A DNA stretch of 64,000 bases from Aurelia coerulea (taxonomy: Eukaryota > Cnidaria > Scyphozoa > Semaeostomeae > Ulmaridae). The notes beneath the pieces were generated by a model. That model had not been told where the DNA came from. It searched no databases and worked only from the letters and a program-made list of their open reading frames with translations. Position numbers and translations under genes: made by a program. Numbering within the stretch: the first letter of the stretch is position 1; each line of letters begins with the position of its first letter. The DNA is taken from contig CM076947.1 of the NCBI GenBank assembly GCA_039566865.1, forward strand, positions 4,037,501 to 4,101,500. Reading direction: 5' to 3'. This document shows positions 55,591 to 64,000 of the stretch, in pieces.

Positions 55591-57111
55591 CTATAAAAAA
55601 TTGATCAAAATGATTTTGTTAACTTCAACAAATTCCAGATAATCAAACTTCAGACAAAAAACCTTGCCTGCATCTTCTATATCTGAAATACTACAGCACT
55701 TTTGCAAATAGAATGTCCCTCCCACTTGCAGTACAGGCCTTGCACACATTAGCATGCTTTTTCTGCCAGAAGTCTAAAAAATTCTTAAGAATTCTTGAAA
55801 CTATTTTTAGTTTCTAAAGAATTCCTCATTCAAATAAATGTACAGTCTTTCCTCTGACTAAAGGATTTCTAGCAGAATGTGAATAATTCTTGTGATGTTA
55901 TAATGTGCAAATGTATTTTCTTCCAAGAAACTGCTTATAAGAAATTTAAATCGCAGATCATATAAATAACATAAGATCATATATGGGAACATATAACTTA
56001 AGATTATTTTCACTTGTTCACTTATATTGCTCAAAAGGTACTTGGAGTAGGTACCATACTTGGAGTAAGGTACCATTTATTACATGTAGTATATGTTTAT
56101 ATATCATATGTCTCATTCAATTCCTTCCCTGACCATCCCCCCCCCCCGGGCAGCCTGGGGGTCAACAAAAATTTCCTGCAAAATCCCCTGGGGCTGGGAG
56201 ATATTATGTGGCAGATGCCCGGGGGCCCGGCACTGAGAAAATGCCATATTTCCAGTTATTGTATACTGAAAAAGCTCCTGCTCTTATCACATGCCACTCA
56301 AATGCCTGGGGGTCAGGGAAAATGCATGGTCAAATGCCCAGGGGGGATGGTCAGGGCAGGAATTGAACGAGACATAAAGTTTATGTGCATGATCACCTGT
56401 TATTTCCTTGCTCCAAAGCAACTGATCTTGACAATGGGGTTATTCTGGTTTGGTGTTCCATCCTGAAAACAAACTTGAATGATTAAAAAATTTAAATGAA
56501 GTTGTATGCTAAATAAATGGACCGCAAACTAATACTGGGTGAGTTAGAAAAATGTTTTCCTAACTATTTGATTCTCCATTGACAATTCCATGTTTACTTG
56601 TAACTTTGGCCAGGTTAAAATGCTGGGGGGGTATATACAAGGTTCACAAGAAAATATTTCTTAAAAACAAATGCATTGAGTGACTAATTGTGAGGGGAAA
56701 CTAAAACTTGCACCAGTAATGCAAGTTTCTTGAAAGTATCAGATTTTCAGCACTCAGAGTTTCTTACAAGTTCTTTAAAGGTTCCCAACAATCTTGATGT
56801 TCACTACCTATTCTCTCACGAACATTTCATAACAAGGTTTTTAAAGCCTTTCCAATCTTTAGACATTACGCAGGTACCTCATGAGTAATATATGATACAG
56901 GAAACAAGTGAAAATAAAGTAAAAATATGTGAAGGATTTCCTTTATCAAAATGAATAAGTTTCTTAAGTTGTCTTGTCGGTTACTGGGGGTTTTCTAACT
57001 TTTGGCGATCTGAGAGTTGAGTTTATTAATAAGCAGTTTCTTATTCAAAAAAATATGTGTACAGTTTATGCATGCACCTGTACAGTATGCACTCTCCTGT
57101 GAATTCCTTAC
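55591..57111. other. gene 1 intron
   Basis: Contains a G/C-run segment (56138-56350, GGGGGGTCAGGG-like words) and no supported exon or element. Confidence 0.4.
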
Positions 57112-57171
57112 CTCAGGTCTTCCTGGTGAGTTGGTGTTCTTTGTGTCTGACTTATTGCCCTATTTTCAACC
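57112..57171 (-). CDS. gene 1, most upstream exon found
   Basis: Minus strand, strong acceptor TTTCTTTCTAG and strong donor CCTGAG|GTAAGG, 60 bp. In the phase shared with the next exon it encodes VENRAISQTQRTPTHQEDL. It follows an acceptor, so the gene continues upstream; a possible piece after CAATCTCTTTCAG near 57740 is not supported by a donor. Confidence 0.55.
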
Positions 57172-58739
57172 CTAGAAAGAAAACTTAAAAAGTTGAAAAT
57201 GAAAATTTAATCCTCATAATGACAGTAGGAGTTCATCTTTTAAAATTGCTAGTTTTATAATGAATTATTTTTTGTTTTATTATTGTTTGTTTATGTGCAA
57301 TGTATTTAATGTAATGTACTTTGAAACAAATGTATAATGATATTCAGTTCACATTCATTTATTCATATTCCCTCATCTTATACACTGATGGATGTCAGGG
57401 TACTCAGCATCAGTGTTGAATTTGGAATGTATTACAAAATCACTATTTCAAGGATGTCAGTGAATGAATGGAAAAGGGGGTGATATTTTCTCAGAGAGTC
57501 AGAGAAGGGAGGTAATTTGAAAAGTTATGTCAGAGATAGGGGGTATGAAGTAAATTATATGGACAAGCATGAGGTACAACAGGTATAACAGGGATGCAGG
57601 CGCCGGGGTTTTCTTAAATAACGCCAATTTTTTAGAGAGGATGCTGGTTCTGTTGTCAACAGATTCCTTTCCGTTGGTTGTGCCAATGAGCAGGAAAGAG
57701 ACGCTGCTGCGTTCACAGAGCAACAAGCGGTGACAGGTCTTTGCCACTGAAAGAGATTGATTTGAAGATTTCAAATACAACTCTAGAATATGTTGTTTGA
57801 TTGAGAAACCTTGAACCTGTTCTTGAAAAATTCAAATTTTGAAACAATACCATTACCATAATATTAATCGTTTTTTACTTTTAAGAACTTTTGATATTGG
57901 ATGAGTTGCAGTTTTGTTCCAAAATGAAGATTTTCCAGATTTCATCTGGAGCTTTTAAAAAAGTCTTCGCCCCGTCAGTGGCACCATATATTTTTGCAAT
58001 AAAAATTGTGAACCCTGTTCTTTGAAGTGTCAAAAAAGTAGTGGCCCCGTTGCATTTTGCACCGGCCATGTAGTAAAATAAATTTTGCACTGTCCCTAAC
58101 ATTAACTCGATCCTCTGCCTCTAACTGCTATTTAAGGTCTACGATCCGAATGGCTTTCGTTCCATAAGGTCCATGAGCAGCGTTCTTGCATAAAAGCTCA
58201 GTTTGTCCATGACTGCCCCCCAAGATAATGTCAAACGTAGCATGGATTAAATAACCAATCTTTCTTTGGCTTCTAAAAATGCTGTTCAAAGAAACTTCCC
58301 GTTTATGTTTAAAAAAAATGCTAACTTCCCAGTTAAGTTTCGCTATCACGCCCTATCACGCCTTTGCTCTATGATTTTGTATGAAAGAAAGGCCCAGTTT
58401 GAGTGTAGCTATCACCCTTTCGTCCCACAATTTTGTACGAAAGCAGGTTCTCTTGCTTTGTGTGGAGTCTTGCAACTTGGCACGAGATCGTACGACGTTG
58501 TGCGACATCGCGGGGCTTCTTAAGTGCAAAAATGATGTTAAGTTACGAATGGACTGTACTGTAGTTGTAGTTATAATATAATAACATAATGTAGTATAAT
58601 ACAGTTATTCTGGATTCCTCTAATTGATATGTATGCTCCTTCTGATTATGAGAACAGTTATTGCTGATGAAGGCTTATGCCGAAACGTTTAAACAAATGT
58701 GTCCTTTCAAGTACATATGTAATAAAATAAAATGGATAC
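57172..58739. other. stretch without supported features
   Basis: A minus-strand frame at 57499-57780 follows a good acceptor (ATCTCTTTCAG) and encodes TCHRLLLCERSSVSFLL, but I find no donor and no family. The rest shows nothing. Confidence 0.35.
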
Positions 58740-59322
58740 TACAGGGTGTCCCAAAAAAATTGTGCCCCGTTTGTCTGAAGATTGCGACAAAACGGCAAAA
58801 GATTCTCGCCAAACTTTTGCATGATGGTGCTCCTCAGATTTTAAATTAAAGTTTGCCACCATCCCCGTAAAAATCCGTTGAAAAATGATGGAGCTATGAC
58901 CTCTAGAAGACCAAATTTGCCTGATGACTGAAACCAGCGGTCGCCCATTTTGTCTTGCTATTTTGCAGTGATAAGTATCTTCACGTGAGGTAAGAAATAA
59001 TTTCTGTGGGGTCAGAAATAGTGGAACTCTCCGAGGATTATCGGAATTTTCACGAGAACTATGACATTGGAGGCTGCTGTTTCATTTTCAATCCATGAAG
59101 CTATTAATCGCTGCAAAATAGTAAGACCTTTCAGTGATCGGGCAAATTTGGTCTTCTGAACGTCATAGCTCCATCATTTTTCAACGGATTTTCATGGGGA
59201 TGGTGGCAAACTTTAATTGGACACCTGAAGACCACCACCATTCAAAAGTTTGGCGAGAATCTTTTGTCGTTTTGTCGCAATCTTCAGACAAACGGGGCAC
59301 AATTTTTTTGGGACACCCTGTA
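58740..59322. mobile_element. mariner-type foldback element, TACAGGGTGTCCC
   Basis: TACAGGGTGTCCCAAAAAAA and its complement form the ends; arms of about 200 bp (GTGCCCCGTTTGTCTGAAG; CCATCATTTTTCAACGGAT and complements) flank a central block of about 150 bp. Terminal TACAGGGTGTCCC is widespread among invertebrate Tc1/mariner MITEs. Confidence 0.9.
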
Positions 59323-59427
59323 TAAGTGCGGATGAAGAATGACCCGGTGAGACCGTTTTATTTTACTGTGTGGTAACGCCTTGAAGCTTAAGTCCTTTGC
59401 TGCTAAAATTGAGTCATATTAGTCAAT

Positions 59428-60473
59428 ATGGGCGATTCAAATGATGGCGCCGCCGCTGGCGGAGACCTTGGTGCGAGGATGACAAATGTTGAATCGACTC
59501 TATCGAATATCGAAACTACCCTGCAGCGTTTTATGGCGACGGCACAGAGAGAAATTGCACCATCTCCATCGACAAGTCAAGGGAATATGTCCCAGGAAGG
59601 TAGGCCTAGCATCCCGCTGCAAGGGGGTCAGGGTCCATCCTCTGAGGTCCCAAATTTCATACCCATTTCAACAAGTCAAGGTACTCAAGCTCAAGGTTTA
59701 CCAACAATAACTTTACCTTTACAAGGGTTTGCTTCTGTGAATAATGAAACATTGGTGTTCAACCCTCAACAGTTGTTAGGCCAATTTTCTGCTCCAGCGA
59801 TTTCAGTAATGGGCGGTCTCCCCCAGTACCAGGATATATTGCTAACATGATCCAAAAGAATAAATATGTGGATTTTGCTCTGTTACGTTTATGCAACTTG
59901 AACAGTCTACCAACAGTTGAGCCCACAAGTATCCAATTAGCACGGCTCCTCCGCACTGACCTTCAACCAGTTGAGTCCTTTGTGGACTGGGCGGAGGCAT
60001 GGGCAGTTTACGCTGCATTGGTCGCAAAAACAGCCCCTGAAAAACGTGCCCCATTGATTTCTTATTTTTTGATCGTGGCAAAAGCGCACCGTGGCATCCC
60101 GGGTAAAGGCTGGATGGAGTATGACAAAGCTTTCCGGAAACAAGCTGCCGATAATCTTAATCTTTCTTGGTCAGTGATGGATCCCACGTTGTATCTATCC
60201 ACTGTTCTCACATGGGGTGCCCATAATTCAGCCACAAAGCCCCAAAATCAAGACCAAGCTGCTAGCACCACTAGGAAGGATTAAGTGTGCTATAATTGGA
60301 ATAATGGCAGTTGTAGCTTCCCCAGATGCAAATATAGGCATGTTTGCTCAAGATGTGAGGGGAATCACCCCCGCCTGTCCTGCGAGTCTAAAAGCCAGAC
60401 CCGCGGGGAAGGGATTAAGAGACACGGAAGCCCTCCGCCAGATGATTCTAATAAGAAGTACAAGTTACAATGA
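59428..60473 (+). pseudogene. YR (DIRS/Ngaro-type) retroelement gag-like gene, damaged
   Basis: ATG at 59428 opens MGDSNDGAAAGGDLGA with a short amphipathic segment and a Ser/Gln/Pro-rich linker. The frame shifts at about 59825 in a C-run and continues IQKNKYVDFALLRLC, SFVDWAEAWAVYAAL, then a TAA at 60282, and in the same frame a C-x7-C-x4-C-x3-H finger (CYNWNNGSCSFPRCKYRH) with CSRCEGNHPRLSC. The DWA-x-AW-x-VYAA block and CCCH-type finger are what I recall of gag in tyrosine-recombinase retroelements of cnidarians. Two lesions make it non-functional. Confidence 0.55.
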
Positions 60474-60499
60474 CTCGGTGCTGAGACACTTTCGAAATC

Positions 60500-60640
60500 T
60501 ATCATTTTAGCTTTACCTGCTGTCATTACTCCGCTTAACATTTACTCTTGGCGTGATTTTCTGAGTTTATCTCTGCATGAAGATGCGGCTTGGGTTATGA
60601 ATGGCCTAACATTTGGTTTGGAAGGGTTAGATGTGCTGGA
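60500..60640 (+). pseudogene. start of YR-element polymerase region, truncated
   Basis: Open frame VITPLNIYSWRDFLSLSL then HEDAAWVMNGLTFGLEG, a pattern found just before the reverse transcriptase of YR elements. It runs into an 18-bp minisatellite and stops there, so RT, RNase H and recombinase are absent. Confidence 0.4.
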
Positions 60641-60704
60641 TGCGTTGAAAGTGTTTGATGCGTTGAATGTGTTGGATGCATTGGAAGTGTTGGATTTATT
60701 TAAA
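60632..60704 (+). repeat. 18-bp minisatellite, four units
   Basis: GTGCTGGATGCGTTGAAA, GTGTTTGATGCGTTGAAT, GTGTTGGATGCATTGGAA, GTGTTGGATTTATTT. It produces the Asn/Ser-rich frame on the minus strand (60542-60733), which is not a gene. Confidence 0.85.
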
Positions 60705-60773
60705 GTTATTTTACTGTCCAGGAAAGAATCCATACTGCATCCATGCTTTTGTGTTTGTTTATATCAATATAAC

Positions 60774-61216
60774 TTAAAGACCCTGTGCTAACCATGGGTC
60801 TTTGTGGTCATCAGCTATCCTACAATGCATTTTCAGAGACCCTTAAAATCCCACAGATCATTGCAAAAATTCCTTGTCCCCAAAAGAACAAAAGCAAGTC
60901 TGGTCAGCTTGTGAGCTAATTAAAGAATGCCAATTCCACATATTGAATATTTTCAATGCCGAGTTTCCTGTCAGTTGCATGCACAAATTAAATGCTGTTC
61001 TTCCTGATAACAAAACAAATCTCTGATAAAGTTTCCAACTGAATGGCGCTGTTACATAGACAATGCTGTAGAGTCCAAAATTTGATATTTCCCTTTCTCC
61101 AATTTCAAAGGAGCCATTCCAACTTGCATACCTTGCACGTGTCATCTTGCACAAGGTTGTTTATCTATCTTGCAAATAATGCCTGCAAAGACTGCTGGTT
61201 AGCACAGGGTCTTTAA
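60774..61216. mobile_element. 435-bp MITE with TTAA target duplication
   Basis: AGACCCTGTGCTAACCA at 60778-60794 is exactly inverted at 61196-61212, and both ends are flanked by TTAA (60774-60777, 61213-61216). TTAA targets are used by piggyBac and Kolobok elements. The interior has no intact gene. Confidence 0.85.
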
Positions 61217-62827
61217 TGTTGTTTCTATCAAAAATTTAAAAAATGCAGACATCTTCAGAGAATCAAGAATATTTTACATTCTGAGAAGCATTGATATCCT
61301 TCAGTAGTCCTGCCGGAAAATGAGCATGCATGGTTGGAGATATATGCAAGGCATGTAAGGCCACAGATGGTGTGTTACGAGCCAAATCAAGATGCGTTTT
61401 TTGTTTCCTCAAATGGTGCGTCATTGTCATCGAGCTCGGTCAGCGCAGGGATAAATTATATTTGGGAAAAGGCAGGAATCGTCCCATTTCGTGTAAATGC
61501 TACAAAATTTTGACGTACAGCAGCAACGGTAACAAGAGAAAAGCAAGATGCTATTGCAGGTGATGTTGCAGAATTGATGTGCCATCGCAAATCTACTGCA
61601 GACAACATCTACATTATAAGGAAATGAGAGAAAAGCGCTATAACAGCAGCAAAGGGACTTTCCACTCTGATGAGAACGCATAGCAAAACACCGAGAAGAT
61701 GAAGAAAAGCGAGATATGCTCTTCTTATGCAGATTATGGAAGAAACGAGATGAACATCAAAACTGATAGATATGAAATTGTATGATATTTTGTATGATAT
61801 GATATTTTGTGCGCATGCTTTTAACATCTTCACCAGTCATCTCTAAGCCAGGAGCATTCTTGTGAAGCGAAATCGCCAAAAAAGAATTGAGTGTGTCTAC
61901 TGATGGAGGAAGAGACAATCGTACAATCTATGTGCGAAAATACTTGACGATTTATTGAGGAAATTGGACTCAAATTATAGTTTTATGATAAATTAGAGCT
62001 CATTAGAATAATGGAGAAAGATGAATTTGATTGGTTTGAGGTAGTAACGGTGGTGTAAAAACATTTAGGATGGAATTATTAGGAAAGAAATACAAAATTA
62101 TGAAAAAAGGCGATTTTTCACTAAAATCAAGTAGCCGGGGTAATCTTTTTCAAAATAGCATAGCTCTCTTATCTGTACGAATTTGTACGAATCCTTTGGC
62201 ATAAAGGTCCATTGGAAATAGCACTTCCACAAGGGATAGGTGCCATTTCCGCCTTTTTCCGCCTAATTTTTGTTTTTAGCCTTAAAGTCAGAATTCTTCA
62301 GTTTTTCGGAGATGTAGTACCAAAAAGCACAGTTTGAAGGACATGCAAGAAACGAATTATCCTTCATCAGATTGTATGAATGAATAGATAGTAGTTAAAT
62401 GTAGGCAACAACCTACAAAATAAAACAAAAATAGCTGCAATCGGAGTTCAGGAAGTGGAAAAAACTCTGTTTGCAAGTTATCGAAATTCTGCCAACAATG
62501 TGAATTTTGACGGGAAATTGCACTGACCTTTGACCTAATCAATTTCTTCCAACTTCAAAATGCCATTTCTCTGCAGTCAGAAGTCCGATTTTGCTGAAAT
62601 TTATTTCACTATGTATGCCAGGGTATGCTTTTTGATAATAGCTAGCAAAATTGTAAATTTTACAAGTTTCATTTTTCCCTATTTATTCCCTAATTTCGGT
62701 AATCTGGATCACTGTGCCTGGTGGTGACTCGCATGTTTGCTTTTGTGTTTGACCCGCAGATTACTTGACCTGCTGGCCTGCAGAATAAAGTCGTCGTTCA
62801 CAGTTCGGTCTTGGTGTTGATGCGGAT
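61217..62827. other. gene-free stretch of about 1.6 kb
   Basis: Short frames only; no motif, paralogue or terminal repeat recognised. Confidence 0.4.
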
Positions 62828-63970
62828 TTACATAACTGGCAAACTGTGAATTGTTTCTATGTGTTTCTTCAGTTGTGTTTGTTCAATTTCATTGGCTCTT
62901 ACACACTTAGCTAAAAATTTGTTAAAACGTGTCAGCACATTTTGTATGCTTTTTTGACCACCTGTTTTCTTGATGATGTCTAGCGCTCTTTCAAAATTTA
63001 GGATTGCTACTTCAAATTTCTTGCTTGCAGCCAGTATCACACCTAGCCGATTGAAGGCAATGGCGAGAATGTTATGGTTGCCAGGTAGTTTTGCTGCTAA
63101 GGTATCACAGCATAGTTCCGCTTTCTCTAGAGCTGCAGTAAAGTTACCCTGGCAAGCAAAAGCACTGCTTGTGAGGCTATTTGCACAGATAAAGTGATGT
63201 ATGTTGATTATGTCACCCTCTTGAAGTGCTAAAGTATCCAGTATGTCAATACAGTGCTGAGCTGAGCTGAGCCTAACTGAATACTACAGTTTGCTGCATT
63301 GATCAATAAAGAATTACAAAGCTGCCTTCGGGAGACAGAGTTGAACTTGGCAAAAATAGATGATTTAATTCCTTGAAGCTTGACAATCTTACAGTAAGCA
63401 TATATCAAATGTTCCCTTAACATGGCTGCAAAGCCCTGTTTTCTTAGCAATTCTGCATAGACAATGGAGACAATTATATTGTCTGATTATGAATAAACTG
63501 AGGGTTGTTTGTTAGCACGCTCTATGATAGATTCAATCAAACTTGTTGCAATAAAACGCCATCTTTGCTATCTTTCAGTTTCTCAACGATAATTGTGATA
63601 ATATCGTGATAATAACAAATAATTGTGATAATAACAAAGCCCTGTTTTCTTAGCAATTCTGCATAGACAATGGAGACAACTATATTGTCTGATTATGAAT
63701 AAACTGAGGGTTGTTTGTTAGCATGCTCTAGGATAGATTCAATCAAGCTTGTTGCAATAAAACGCCATCTTTGCTATCTTTCAGTTTCTCAACCATAATT
63801 GTGATAATCTTTTTCAAACCCTTTACATTGTCAGAAATTTTGACTGGATTACTTTTTATCATTGGATTATCAACAAAACCCCATCGTATGAAATAAACTG
63901 GAGATAATGAAATTTCATTCTGTTCATTAGCTAAAATTGTTTCTTGGTTAAGTTGATTAGATGCAAGCAA
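62828..63970 (-). pseudogene. TPR-like coding region, damaged, continues beyond the window
   Basis: Minus strand. Tetratricopeptide-like helices are visible: NFTAALEKAELCCDTLA, NHNILAIAFNRLGVILA, KKFEVAILNFERALDI, ending in TIHSLPVM at a stop near 62828. Upstream parts (RKQGFAAMLREHLIYAYC, NSLLINAANCSIQ) lie in another frame, with a shift at the GCTCAGCTCAG run (about 63260-63275), and further frames are broken by the local duplication at 63431-63809. Proteins of this sort are scaffold or signalling proteins in large cnidarian families. Assembly artefact or pseudogene are both possible. Confidence 0.45.
63431..63809 (-). repeat. two-copy tandem duplication, 206-bp period
   Basis: AAGCCCTGTTTTCTTAGCAA starts at 63431 and 63637; units of about 173 bp are nearly identical through CTTTCAGTTTCTCAAC and are joined by about 33 bp of GATAATAACAAAT-type sequence. 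It duplicates part of the TPR-like coding region. Confidence 0.85.
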
Positions 63971-64000
63971 GAAAGGTGAAGTAGCAATACTGGGAATGTA

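Noticed and set aside
60542..60733. Asn/Ser/Thr-rich repeat protein on the minus strand
   Set aside because: It is produced by the 18-bp minisatellite read in reverse.
1..64000. tRNA, rRNA, riboswitch and prokaryotic terminators
   Set aside because: I scanned by eye and saw no cloverleaf, no rRNA core words and no prokaryotic signals; a covariance-model scan was not possible.

Overview
The window looks like a piece of a eukaryotic animal genome. It is AT-rich, has long gene-poor stretches, spliced genes with GT/AG introns, and a dense, varied load of transposable elements. The mix (BEL/Pao, CR1/L2-type LINEs, a tyrosine-recombinase-type gag, Kolobok-like, pogo-like and MULE-like remnants, many foldback MITEs) suggests a marine invertebrate, most plausibly a cnidarian. 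That assignment is inference; nothing here proves the taxon. I saw no bacterial operons, CRISPR array, rRNA or tRNA.

Layout. 1-11.5 kb: no convincing host gene; a pair of 364/362-bp LTR-like direct repeats, a 34/37-bp satellite, LINE tail fragments, a GATC-dense patch and foldback elements. 11.8-16.6 kb: a broken multi-exon Kolobok-like transposase gene, interrupted by or fused in frame to a retroelement gag-like ORF, then an OTU-like fragment (minus) and a SWIM-type MULE transposase tail (plus). 16.75-19.5 kb: a 2,759-bp near-perfect palindrome (two 1,004-bp arms) bounded by GCCATT repeats. 19.6-21.3 kb: a decayed pogo-like transposase. 22.0-28.5 kb: a complete young BEL/Pao element (414-bp LTRs, CCATC target duplication, one 1,834-codon ORF). 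29.6-33.0 kb: a decayed CR1/L2-type LINE. 33.4-57.2 kb: three minus-strand spliced genes assembled from splice signals and phase: gene 3 (33.4-35.3 kb, unknown), gene 2 (36.8-41.3 kb, resembles the KDZ/HMGXB3-like DDE family) and gene 1 (43.7-57.2 kb, seven exons, unknown family). Their introns and spacers are packed with MITEs, and one gene 1 intron carries a long CR1/L2-type LINE. 58.7-61.2 kb: a mariner-type foldback, a broken YR-type gag and a TTAA-flanked MITE. 62.8-64 kb: a damaged TPR-like coding region leaving the window.

The main unexpected results are the three spliced genes, which simple ORF calling would miss; the large palindrome with nine copies of the 16-mer GGGGTAAAGTGAACTA; and a short gene 2 intron that is mostly one MITE. 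Family names come from remembered sequence patterns and no database was searched; splice sites were picked by eye.
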